Assembly: GCA_905215575.1 (NCBI GenBank)
Contig: CAJMQV010000120.1
Coordinates: 1-6,103 of the forward strand
Reading direction: 5' to 3'
DNA: 6,103 nucleotides
DNA from: an uncultured bacterium
GTDB lineage: Bacteria > Bacteroidota > Bacteroidia > Bacteroidales > Bacteroidaceae
The notes below the pieces were generated by a model. That model did no database searches. It had not been told where the DNA came from and was given only the letters and a program-made list of their open reading frames with translations. Both the position numbers and the translations under genes were made by a program. Shown piece after piece: positions 1 to 6,103 of the stretch. The number at the start of each line of letters is the position of its first letter. The first letter of the stretch is position 1.

Positions 1-87
1 AATTTTCGCTAATCACCAATTTTACAAGTACTTATAATTCATCGAACTCACGTTATTTATAAAGGAGTATTTGCACCTCTATATCGT
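1..87 (+). other. Upstream coding remnant of the acyltransferase gene
   Basis: The frame of the acyltransferase continues upstream of its first usable start, without a stop, from codon 13 onward. It reads ..HVIYKGVFAPLYRLAVPLFF, which looks like genuine family sequence leading into the conserved VPLFFMISGY segment. A TAA at 10-12 closes this frame. The frame two bases over (from position 3) is open from the window edge to a TAA at 60-62 and encodes a polar stretch that could be the loop normally found after the first membrane helix. This fits a one-base frameshift somewhere around 45-60, but a simple nonsense change at 10-12 or a sequencing error is equally possible. No ATG or GTG start is seen in frame here. 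Confidence 0.45.
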
Positions 88-978
88 TTGGCTGTTCCTT
101 TGTTCTTTATGATTTCCGGATATTTTATGGTTTCAGAAAACGGAAAAGTATCTGAGAATCGAATTTGGAAAAGTCTGAAAAAAATTTTCTGGATAAATCT
201 GACAACAACTTGTGTTTATTTATTCTACTCACTCCTATTATCTACTCTACAATATTTTATTAAAGGCTCAGCAAATTATTATGATATCTTCATGCCTAAA
301 CATTTCTGGATGAATTTACTGTTGTCTCATCCTTATGTTTTTACCCTTTGGTATCTGGTAGCCTACATGCAGGTTTTGTTTATCATCTGGCTATTTGTAC
401 AATTCAAGTGTTTCTCCTGGTTATTAAAAGTTTTCCCTGTATTTTTTATAATCGGCTTGCTTATGGGAAGCTATAATATATGGAGTCCATTTGAAAATTT
501 ATGCTATCATAGAAACTTCCTGACAATGGGACTTCCCTTTGTTTTATTGGGCTCCTGGATTAAAGTTAACCAAAAACAATGCTTGTCTTCCTTTAATAAA
601 ATGCCCTTTCTCATATTATTGGCAATCAGCCTCACATTATCCTATATAGAATATGCTGTTGTAAGACTTATCTTACACACCAGCGGAGACTACTGCCTGA
701 CGACCATTATTCTTTCCACTGTCGTCTTTCTATATTGCATACGCACTCCTAACTTTGGTAAAGACAAGAAAATAATCCATAAATTAACCATAATAGGGCG
801 GGATTTTTCTTTATTTCTTTACTTATACCACATATTGGTACAAGAAATCTTAGGACTGATAGCGTATAAATCAGGAATTTCATTCTCTAATTATGAATAT
901 TTTATTGTTTTGTTCTTTACTCTGTCAATTGGAATATCTATTAAATCAATTAGAAGTCTTCATTATAAAAACAGATAG
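88..978 (+). CDS. Acyltransferase family membrane protein (Acyl_transf_3 type), 5' end disrupted or incomplete
   Basis: This is a very hydrophobic protein of 296 residues if read from the TTG at 88; the first ATG in frame is at 109. It carries VPLFFMISGY at residues 3-12, LWYLVAYM at 87-94 and a late LYLYHILV with His248, a pattern typical of integral-membrane acyltransferases that O-acylate cell-surface sugars. About eight or nine membrane segments are visible (roughly 34-52, 84-105, 109-128, 143-159, 172-193, 202-218, 239-260, 268-286). Members normally begin 45-60 residues earlier with a helix carrying a conserved Arg and a catalytic His about ten residues later; both are absent here. The TTG start lies inside conserved sequence and the nearest AAGGAG (62-67) is too far upstream, so this is probably the remaining part of a longer, perhaps inactive gene. 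The base composition is clearly more AT-rich than the frd and mnmG genes, which suggests a different origin. The acyl donor and the target sugar cannot be told. The gene converges on frdB. Confidence 0.72.
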   Translation: MAVPLFFMISGYFMVSENGKVSENRIWKSLKKIFWINLTTTCVYLFYSLLLSTLQYFIKGSANYYDIFMPKHFWMNLLLSHPYVFTLWYLVAYMQVLFIIWLFVQFKCFSWLLKVFPVFFIIGLLMGSYNIWSPFENLCYHRNFLTMGLPFVLLGSWIKVNQKQCLSSFNKMPFLILLAISLTLSYIEYAVVRLILHTSGDYCLTTIILSTVVFLYCIRTPNFGKDKKIIHKLTIIGRDFSLFLYLYHILVQEILGLIAYKSGISFSNYEYFIVLFFTLSIGISIKSIRSLHYKNR

Positions 979-992
979 TCTATATAAAAGAT

Positions 993-1032
993 AAGCGGAA
1001 CCGCCATCCGGCAGTTCCGCTTTCTTTTTATT
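993..1032. terminator. Rho-independent terminator shared by convergent genes
   Basis: A perfect 9-bp stem (AAGCGGAAC at 993-1001 with GTTCCGCTT at 1014-1022) encloses a short inner GCC/GGC stem with an ATCC loop. On the + strand it is followed by TTTCTTTTTATTT, a good T-tract, 14 bp after the acyltransferase stop. Read on the - strand the same hairpin is followed by ATCTTTTATA, a weaker T-run, so it probably also ends the frdCAB message about 50 bp after the frdB stop. The rest of the gap between 979 and 1073 shows no other feature. Confidence 0.85.
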
Positions 1033-1073
1033 TAAAACGTCTATGAGGCATTTTCAGCCCCGTAGAGCGCTTA

Positions 1074-1832
1074 TTAGTCGTTCAACTTAGCCTTGATGAA
1101 CTCACGGTTCAAACGGGCGATGTTGGCGATGCTTTCGTTCTTCGGACAAACAGCCTCGCAAGCACGAGTGTTCGTACAGTTACCGAAGCCCAGCTCATCC
1201 ATCTTGGCGATCATAGCCTTGGCACGACGTGCTGCTTCTGGACGTCCCTGTGGCAACAGAGCCAGCTGGCTAACCTTAGAAGAAACGAACAACATAGCTG
1301 AACCGTTCTTACATGCAGCGACACAAGCACCGCAACCGATACAGCTTGCGCAGTCCATAGCCTCGTCAGCATTCTGCTTCGGGATCAGGATTGCGTTAGC
1401 ATCCTGTGGCTGTCCAGCACGCAAAGTTACATAACCACCGGCCTGCATGATCTTGTCAAATGCTGTACGGTCTACCATACAGTCCTTGATTACCGGGAAA
1501 CCGGCAGAACGCCATGGCTCAACAGTGATGGTATCACCATCGTTGAACTTACGCATATACAACTGACAGGTAGTAGCACCACGCTCAGTCTTTCCGTGTG
1601 GAGTACCGTTGATGTACAGAGAGCACATACCGCAGATACCCTCGCGGCAGTCGTGGTCAAATACGAATGGCTCCTTGCCTTCCTCAACCAACTGCTCGTT
1701 CAGGATGTCGAGCATTTCCAGGAATGAAGTATCGCCCGGGATGTCTTTCATCTCGCGCTCGTCGAAGTGACCTTTGTCTTTCGGTCCGTTCTGACGCCAA
1801 TATCTAAGTTTAAATGAAATATTTTTTTCCAT
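1074..1832 (-). CDS. frdB: Fumarate reductase / succinate dehydrogenase iron-sulfur subunit
   Basis: This 252-residue protein is the electron-transfer subunit of the membrane quinol:fumarate reductase and lies on the cytoplasmic face, passing electrons between the cytochrome b haems and the FAD of FrdA. The N-terminal ferredoxin-like domain has CREGICGMC (Cys62, 67, 70) plus Cys89 for a [2Fe-2S] cluster. The C-terminal domain has CIGCGACVAAC (Cys164, 167, 170, 174), Cys219, Cys225 and Cys229-Pro. By the spacing of E. coli FrdB, Cys164/167/170/229 should hold the [4Fe-4S] cluster and Cys174/219/225 the [3Fe-4S] cluster. All ligands are present and the length is normal, so the protein looks intact. 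The ATG at 1830-1832 is the first in-frame start after a stop at 1866-1868; the upstream bases are A-rich with no clear Shine-Dalgarno. It is the last gene of the operon, 37 bp after frdA, and ends in tandem TAA TAA codons (1076-1071). Confidence 0.96.
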   Translation of the reverse strand: MEKNISFKLRYWRQNGPKDKGHFDEREMKDIPGDTSFLEMLDILNEQLVEEGKEPFVFDHDCREGICGMCSLYINGTPHGKTERGATTCQLYMRKFNDGDTITVEPWRSAGFPVIKDCMVDRTAFDKIMQAGGYVTLRAGQPQDANAILIPKQNADEAMDCASCIGCGACVAACKNGSAMLFVSSKVSQLALLPQGRPEAARRAKAMIAKMDELGFGNCTNTRACEAVCPKNESIANIARLNREFIKAKLND

Positions 1833-1869
1833 TGTTTTTGTCTTTAATAATCGTTGAACACACCGTTAA

Positions 1870-3852
1870 TTAGCTCTTGTAGTTACGAGTCTGTACCTTG
1901 ATAGCTTCGTAAACCAGAGGCTCTTTGTACAATACCGGAGCCTTGTCGTCAGAACCCTGATACTCCCAGCAAGCTACATAGAAGTAGTTCTCGTCATCAC
2001 GCTTAGCCTCGCCTTCCTCGGTCTGGTACTCTTCACGGAAGTGACCACCACAAGACTCGTTACGGTTCAATGCATCGTAAGCGATCAACTCACCCATGGT
2101 GATGAAGTCGTTCAAACGGATAGCCTTCTCCAACTCAACGTTTACACCTTCCTTAGAACCCGGAACGAACAGGTTTGTTTCGAATTCCTTGCGGATCTCT
2201 TTCAGGCGAACCAAAGCTGTCTTCAAGCCTTCTTCTGTACGACCCATACCTACATACTCCCACATGATGTGACCCAGTTCCTTATGGATAGAATCAACAG
2301 AACGCTTACCCTTGATGTTCATCAAGTGATCGATACGGCTCTGTACGTCTTTCTCTGCAGCTGCGAACTCAGGCAGATCGGTAGAGAAGCGAGGAACAGT
2401 AATCTGGTCAGCCAGATAGTTCTGGATCGTGTAAGGCAATACGAAGTAACCGTCAGCCAATCCCTGCATCAATGCAGAAGCACCCAAACGGTTTGCACCG
2501 TGGTCAGAGAAGTTACACTCACCGATAGCGAACAGACCCTTGATTGAAGTCTGCAACTCATAGTCTACCCAGATACCACCCATTGTATAGTGGATAGCCG
2601 GATAAATCATCATTGGGTTGTAGTACTTCACACCGTTGATTTCCTTAGCCAACTCACCTGGATTTACGTCAGTGATCTCTTCGTACATATCGAACAGGTT
2701 ACCATAACGCTGCAATACAACGTCGATACCCAGACGCTCGATACTTTCTGAGAAGTCGAGGAATACAGCCAAACCGGTGTTGTTTACGCCGAAGCCCTTG
2801 TCGCAACGCTCCTTGGCAGCACGTGAAGCCACGTCACGAGGAACCAAGTTACCGAATGCCGGATAACGACGCTCCAAGTAGTAGTCACGATCCTCTTCCG
2901 GAATATCGCTACCCTTCTTGGTACCAGCCTGCAATGCCTTGGCATCTTCGATCTTCTTAGGAACCCAGATACGACCGTCGTTACGCAGAGACTCAGACAT
3001 CAAAGTCAGCTTAGACTGCTTGTCTCCGTGTACCGGAATACAAGTCGGGTGGATCTGAACGTAAGCAGGGTTTGCGAACCAAGCACCCTTACGGTAGCAC
3101 TGCATAGCGGCAGAACAGTTACATCCCATAGCGTTAGTAGAAAGGAAGTAAGTGTTTCCATAACCACCGGTTGCGATAACTACTGCATGAGCAGCGAAAC
3201 GCTCCAGCTTACCAGTTACCAGGTTACGGGCGATGATACCGCGAGCACGGCCGTCGATCATAACCAGATCCATCATCTCATAACGGGTATACAGCTTAAC
3301 TGTACCAGCGTTTACCTGGCAGCTCAATGAAGAGTAAGCACCCAACAGCAACTGCTGACCGGTCTGACCCTTTGCATAGAAAGTACGAGATACCTGAGCA
3401 CCACCGAATGAACGGTTAGCCAACATACCGCCGTATTCGCGAGCGAAAGGAACACCCTGAGCCACGCACTGGTCGATGATAGCGTTAGAAACCTCAGCCA
3501 AACGATAAACGTTAGCTTCACGGGCACGATAGTCACCACCCTTTACAGTATCGTAGAACAAACGATAAACAGAGTCACCGTCGTTCTGATAGTTCTTGGC
3601 AGCATTGATACCACCCTGAGCAGCGATAGAGTGAGCACGACGAGGAGAGTCCTGAATACAGAAGTTGAATACACGGAATCCCATCTCACCCAATGAAGCG
3701 GCAGCAGAAGCTCCGGCCAGACCGGTACCTACTACGATGATGTCCAAGCGACGCTTGTTAGCCGGGTTCACCAATTTCTGATGAGCTTTATAGTTGGTCC
3801 ATTTCTCAGCTATTGGACCTTCAGGTATTTTTGAATCGATTATCTTAGTCAT
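1870..3852 (-). CDS. frdA: Fumarate reductase / succinate dehydrogenase flavoprotein subunit
   Basis: This 660-residue catalytic subunit reduces fumarate to succinate (or the reverse) at an FAD next to the dicarboxylate site on the cytoplasmic side. The dinucleotide-binding motif GTGLAG is at residues 42-47. RRAHSIAAQGG at 71-81 carries His74, the expected site of covalent FAD attachment. Substrate-site residues known in E. coli FrdA are matched by HPT (His268), ESLR (Glu287, Arg290), PRD (Arg339, the likely proton donor), HYTMGG (His421) and HGANRLG (Arg455). The protein is longer than E. coli FrdA (602) and close to the Wolinella type; about 35 residues precede the FAD domain. The sequence alone does not separate reductase from dehydrogenase; the Bacteroides-like context and the operon order favour fumarate reduction in fermentation. 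The ATG at 3850-3852 follows an in-frame TGA at 3862-3864, so the start is well limited. It lies 35 bp after frdC and 37 bp before frdB. Confidence 0.97.
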   Translation of the reverse strand: MTKIIDSKIPEGPIAEKWTNYKAHQKLVNPANKRRLDIIVVGTGLAGASAAASLGEMGFRVFNFCIQDSPRRAHSIAAQGGINAAKNYQNDGDSVYRLFYDTVKGGDYRAREANVYRLAEVSNAIIDQCVAQGVPFAREYGGMLANRSFGGAQVSRTFYAKGQTGQQLLLGAYSSLSCQVNAGTVKLYTRYEMMDLVMIDGRARGIIARNLVTGKLERFAAHAVVIATGGYGNTYFLSTNAMGCNCSAAMQCYRKGAWFANPAYVQIHPTCIPVHGDKQSKLTLMSESLRNDGRIWVPKKIEDAKALQAGTKKGSDIPEEDRDYYLERRYPAFGNLVPRDVASRAAKERCDKGFGVNNTGLAVFLDFSESIERLGIDVVLQRYGNLFDMYEEITDVNPGELAKEINGVKYYNPMMIYPAIHYTMGGIWVDYELQTSIKGLFAIGECNFSDHGANRLGASALMQGLADGYFVLPYTIQNYLADQITVPRFSTDLPEFAAAEKDVQSRIDHLMNIKGKRSVDSIHKELGHIMWEYVGMGRTEEGLKTALVRLKEIRKEFETNLFVPGSKEGVNVELEKAIRLNDFITMGELIAYDALNRNESCGGHFREEYQTEEGEAKRDDENYFYVACWEYQGSDDKAPVLYKEPLVYEAIKVQTRNYKS

Positions 3853-3887
3853 AATACTTTTTCAATTTAATGATTCGTGAAATTTAA

Positions 3888-4565
3888 TTAGCAGCAGCCA
3901 CCGCAAAAAGAGAAATACAAAGCTACTACAAGGAACATCAGCATGATTACTGTTGCATAGATGTTACCGATAACCTTCCAACGGTTGAACCAGATCTTAC
4001 CATTCCAACCCAAAGTGTGGATAGCACTCCAGAAACCGTGAGTCAAGTGGAACCAGATAGCGAACAACCAGATTACATACAGAACGGTGTAAACCGGGCA
4101 GCTGAAAGTCTGCACGATGTATCTGTAGCCGTCTGTTGCATGAATACCGCCCAACATAGGATCACCGATCAACTCAGCGAACATCATGTTGTACCAGAAG
4201 TTGTACAAGTGCAGGATCATACCCAAAACTACGATCACACCCAGAGCCAACATGTTCTGTGAAGCCCACTCAACCTTTTCAGGCTTTGCAGTAACATCGT
4301 AACGGTTGTTACCACGGGCACGACGGTTCTGAATTGTCAGCCAGAACGCATAAATGATATGAATCACTACCAAGGCAGCCAGACCAATGGTTGCAGCTAC
4401 TGCATACCAGTTTGCGCCCAGGAATTCACAAATCATGTTGTAGCCTTCTGCAGAGAACAGTGCCACAACGTTCATTGACGCATGGAACGTCAAGAACAGG
4501 ACCAGGGCAATACCAGTTACTGACATCACAACCTTACGTCCAATAGATGAATCACATAACCACAT
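3888..4565 (-). CDS. frdC: Fumarate reductase / succinate dehydrogenase cytochrome b subunit (dihaem, type B)
   Basis: This 225-residue membrane protein anchors FrdAB, holds two b haems and exchanges electrons with menaquinone. Five membrane helices are visible at about 12-36, 53-78, 104-126, 155-178 and 199-219, the layout of the single-subunit dihaem anchor of Wolinella FrdC and Bacillus SdhC. Histidines in the helices fit the four haem ligands: His28 (TFHASMN), His69 (VVIHIIY), His119 (ILHLYNF), and His173 or His176 in WFHLTHGFW. The protein ends in a cysteine-rich FCGGCC, unusual for this family as far as I can recall. The ATG at 4563-4565 follows an in-frame TAA at 4578-4580, so the start is firm; there is no Shine-Dalgarno, only AT-rich sequence. 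It is the first gene of the operon, with a Bacteroides-type promoter about 70 bp upstream. The sdhC name would be equally acceptable. Confidence 0.94.
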   Translation of the reverse strand: MWLCDSSIGRKVVMSVTGIALVLFLTFHASMNVVALFSAEGYNMICEFLGANWYAVAATIGLAALVVIHIIYAFWLTIQNRRARGNNRYDVTAKPEKVEWASQNMLALGVIVVLGMILHLYNFWYNMMFAELIGDPMLGGIHATDGYRYIVQTFSCPVYTVLYVIWLFAIWFHLTHGFWSAIHTLGWNGKIWFNRWKVIGNIYATVIMLMFLVVALYFSFCGGCC

Positions 4566-4608
4566 AAATGATTGAAATTAAATTATTTAAAAATTAAATT
4601 AAGAAAAT

Positions 4609-4625
4609 AGTATACTTTGTACACT
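4609..4625. repeat. Short imperfect inverted repeat in the frdC leader
   Basis: Seven-base arms AGTATAC (4609-4615) and GTACACT (4619-4625) flank TTT and match at six of seven positions. In the frdC transcript the mismatch becomes a G-U pair, so it could form a small hairpin just after the predicted transcription start, or the DNA could be an operator. A repeat this small can arise by chance in AT-rich DNA. Confidence 0.25.
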
Positions 4626-4637
4626 TACTACAAGATG

Positions 4638-4668
4638 CAAATTTAATCTAAATCCGTGATTGCACAAA
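4638..4668 (-). promoter_or_regulatory. Bacteroides-type promoter for frdCAB
   Basis: Read on the - strand, TTTG (4668-4665) is followed after 19 bp by TAAATTTG (4645-4638), matching the -33 TTTG and -7 TAnnTTTG elements used by the Bacteroides primary sigma factor. Transcription would start near 4630-4633, giving a leader of about 65 bases before the frdC ATG. Position, direction and spacing all agree. No strong promoter is seen between the three frd genes, which supports one shared message. Confidence 0.7.
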
Positions 4669-4699
4669 AGAAATATCCAATATATTCCTAAAAATACAT

Positions 4700-4707
4700 T
4701 ACTTTTG
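4700..4707 (+). promoter_or_regulatory. -7 promoter element for mnmG
   Basis: TACTTTTG matches the Bacteroides -7 consensus TAnnTTTG and lies 26 bp before the mnmG ATG, so the leader would be only about 20 bases. No good -33 TTTG is seen at the expected distance (around 4675-4680), so the element is supported by one box only. Confidence 0.5.
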
Positions 4708-4733
4708 CAAACACTAAAAACATCTCTTTAATA

Positions 4734-6103
4734 ATGGATTTTAAATACGACGTAATTGTTATCGGAGCAGGGCATGCCGGATGCGAAGCCGCTGCCGCTG
4801 CCGCCAACATCGGGGCCAAAACCTGTCTGATCACCATGGACATGAACAAGATCGGACAGATGAGTTGCAATCCGGCTGTGGGCGGTATCGCAAAAGGCCA
4901 GATCGTACGCGAAGTGGATGCCTTGGGAGGATTCATGGGAATCGTGACCGACCGTAGCTCCATTCAGTTCCGCATGCTGAACCGTTCCAAGGGACCGGCC
5001 ATGTGGAGCCCGCGTGCCCAATGCGACCGTGGAAAGTTTATCTGGCACTGGAGAGAGATTCTGGAAAATACACCCAATCTGCATATCTGGCAGGACCAGG
5101 TAAAAGAACTGATTGTAGAAGATAAAGAGGTTAAAGGAGTACGCACCTACTTCGACCTGACGATTCAAGCCAAATGTGTCGTGCTGACTGCCGGAACATT
5201 TCTCAACGGACTGATGCATATCGGCCACACACAGATACCGGGAGGTCGCGTAGCCGAACCGGCTTCTTATCACTTGACCGAATCCATCACACGCCACGGC
5301 ATCACTGCCGGAAGAATGAAAACCGGAACTCCGGTACGTATCGACGGACGCAGTGTGCACTTCGAGGATATGACCATACAGGAAGGCGAGCATGACTTTC
5401 ACCGATTCTCTTTTATGGAAGAAGAGCGCCCGCTGAAACAACTGACCTGCTGGACATGCTTCACCAATCCCGAAGTGCATGAGGTACTGCGAAGCGGACT
5501 CCCCGACTCTCCTTTATATAATGGACAGATTCAAAGTATCGGACCGAGATATTGCCCGAGCATCGAGACCAAGCTCGTAACCTTCCCCGAACGGGAACAA
5601 CATCAGCTTTTTCTCGAACCGGAAGGTGAAACCACTCAGGAATATTATCTGAACGGATTTTCTTCCAGCTTGCCTCTGGATGTTCAGATCCGGGCCTTGA
5701 AAAAGATTCCGGCTTTCCGCGATCTGGTAGTATACCGACCGGGATATGCCATCGAATATGATTTCTTCGATCCAACTCAATTGGAACACTCTTTGGAGTC
5801 AAAGATCGTTTCCGGACTTTTCTTTGCCGGACAGGTGAACGGAACGACGGGATATGAAGAAGCCGCCGGACAAGGTATCGTGGCCGGTATCAACGCCGCC
5901 TTGAAATGTGGCGGATCGGATCCGTTTGTCATGCACCGCGACGAATCCTATATCGGCGTACTGATCGATGATTTGGTCACCAAGGGCGTGGACGAACCTT
6001 ACCGCATGTTCACCTCAAGAGCCGAATACCGCATTCTGCTCCGTCAGGATGATGCCGATATGCGTCTGACCGAACGGGCATATAAACTGGGACTTGTCAA
6101 ACA
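4734..6103 (+). CDS. mnmG: tRNA uridine-5-carboxymethylaminomethyl modification enzyme MnmG (GidA), 3' end outside window
   Basis: The first 456 codons are open to the window edge; the family is about 620-630 residues, so roughly the last quarter is missing. With MnmE, MnmG installs the carboxymethylaminomethyl (or aminomethyl) group at U34 of tRNAs that read two-codon boxes ending in A or G, using FAD, NADH and a methylene-tetrahydrofolate carbon. GAGHAG at residues 11-16 is the FAD-binding Rossmann motif. MSCNPAVGGIAKG carries Cys45, and GPRYCPSIE carries Cys274; these match the two invariant cysteines of E. coli MnmG. NRSKGPAMWSPRAQ (83-96) and AGQVNGTTGYEEAA (365-378) are family signatures. 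No frameshift or internal stop was found on reading the whole frame. The ATG at 4734-4736 starts directly before the FAD strand, as expected. It is divergent from frdC and functionally unrelated to it. mnmE is not in the window. Confidence 0.97.
   Translation, partial: MDFKYDVIVIGAGHAGCEAAAAAANIGAKTCLITMDMNKIGQMSCNPAVGGIAKGQIVREVDALGGFMGIVTDRSSIQFRMLNRSKGPAMWSPRAQCDRGKFIWHWREILENTPNLHIWQDQVKELIVEDKEVKGVRTYFDLTIQAKCVVLTAGTFLNGLMHIGHTQIPGGRVAEPASYHLTESITRHGITAGRMKTGTPVRIDGRSVHFEDMTIQEGEHDFHRFSFMEEERPLKQLTCWTCFTNPEVHEVLRSGLPDSPLYNGQIQSIGPRYCPSIETKLVTFPEREQHQLFLEPEGETTQEYYLNGFSSSLPLDVQIRALKKIPAFRDLVVYRPGYAIEYDFFDPTQLEHSLESKIVSGLFFAGQVNGTTGYEEAAGQGIVAGINAALKCGGSDPFVMHRDESYIGVLIDDLVTKGVDEPYRMFTSRAEYRILLRQDDADMRLTERAYKLGLVK

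Larger units (their letters stand above)
4566..4733. other. Divergent intergenic control region between frdC and mnmG
   Basis: These 168 bp are strongly AT-rich and contain no gene. They hold the frdCAB promoter (4668-4638), the mnmG -7 box (4700-4707) and a small inverted repeat (4609-4625). The two predicted transcription starts lie about 80 bp apart and point away from each other, so the promoters do not overlap. I see no FNR- or Crp-like TTGAT-N4-ATCAA palindrome and no riboswitch-like structure. Confidence 0.7.

Noticed and set aside
1040..1070. Possible second hairpin after frdB (GGC...GCC)
   Set aside because: Only about three paired bases and no T-tract; far weaker than the hairpin at 993-1022.
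2041..2547. 168-codon open frame on the + strand inside frdA
   Set aside because: It is antisense to conserved FrdA sequence, has low-complexity Thr/Gln/Val-rich content and no start signal.
4611..4619. TATACTTTG as a second + strand -7 box
   Set aside because: The spacing between TA and TTTG is one base off the TAnnTTTG consensus, and it lies about 115 bp from mnmG, where a better box exists at 4700-4707.
4728..5480. 250-codon open frame on the - strand opposite mnmG
   Set aside because: It lies wholly antisense to a clearly conserved mnmG frame, its translation resembles no known family and it has no promoter of its own. It is a by-product of mnmG codon use.
5461..5802. Overlapping open frames on the - strand in the second half of mnmG
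   Set aside because: Both are antisense to conserved MnmG motifs and overlap each other in different frames; neither looks like a protein.
1..6103. Search for a new defence, mobile or repeat-based system
   Set aside because: No transposase, integrase, direct-repeat array, tRNA or toxin-antitoxin-like pair is visible; apart from the acyltransferase the window holds well-known core genes.

Overview
The window looks like chromosomal DNA from Bacteroides or a close relative in the Bacteroidales. This rests on three things: a frdC-frdA-frdB fumarate reductase operon in the order known from Bacteroides fragilis, promoter sequences matching the Bacteroides type (TTTG, about 19 bp, TAnnTTTG), and protein-coding starts without clear Shine-Dalgarno sequences. 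The species cannot be fixed from the sequence alone.

Layout, left to right. Positions 1-978 (+) hold an AT-rich membrane acyltransferase gene (Acyl_transf_3 type). Its 5' end is missing or broken: the readable frame is closed by TAA at 10-12, and the conserved N-terminal part of the family is not seen. At 993-1032 a strong hairpin with T-rich flanks sits between this gene and the converging frd operon and probably ends transcription from both sides. Positions 1074-4565 (-) carry frdC, frdA and frdB, transcribed right to left with gaps of only 35 and 37 bp. They encode the three subunits of a type-B quinol:fumarate reductase (succinate dehydrogenase): a membrane dihaem cytochrome b, the flavoprotein and the iron-sulfur protein. 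The 168-bp gap at 4566-4733 contains one promoter-like element for each direction and a small inverted repeat in the frdC leader. Positions 4734-6103 (+) are the first 456 codons of mnmG (gidA), a tRNA wobble-uridine modification enzyme; its 3' end lies outside the window.

The three Frd subunits work as one inner-membrane complex: menaquinol electrons pass through the haems of FrdC, the three Fe-S clusters of FrdB and the FAD of FrdA to reduce fumarate to succinate on the cytoplasmic side, the final step of the anaerobic succinate pathway. mnmG is a separate housekeeping function that only shares the intergenic region. The acyltransferase is probably an accessory surface-polysaccharide type gene and has no evident link to the others. 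I found no CRISPR array, RNA gene, transposase or new multi-gene system; the points worth a second look are the broken acyltransferase, the divergent control region and a few features of FrdC.
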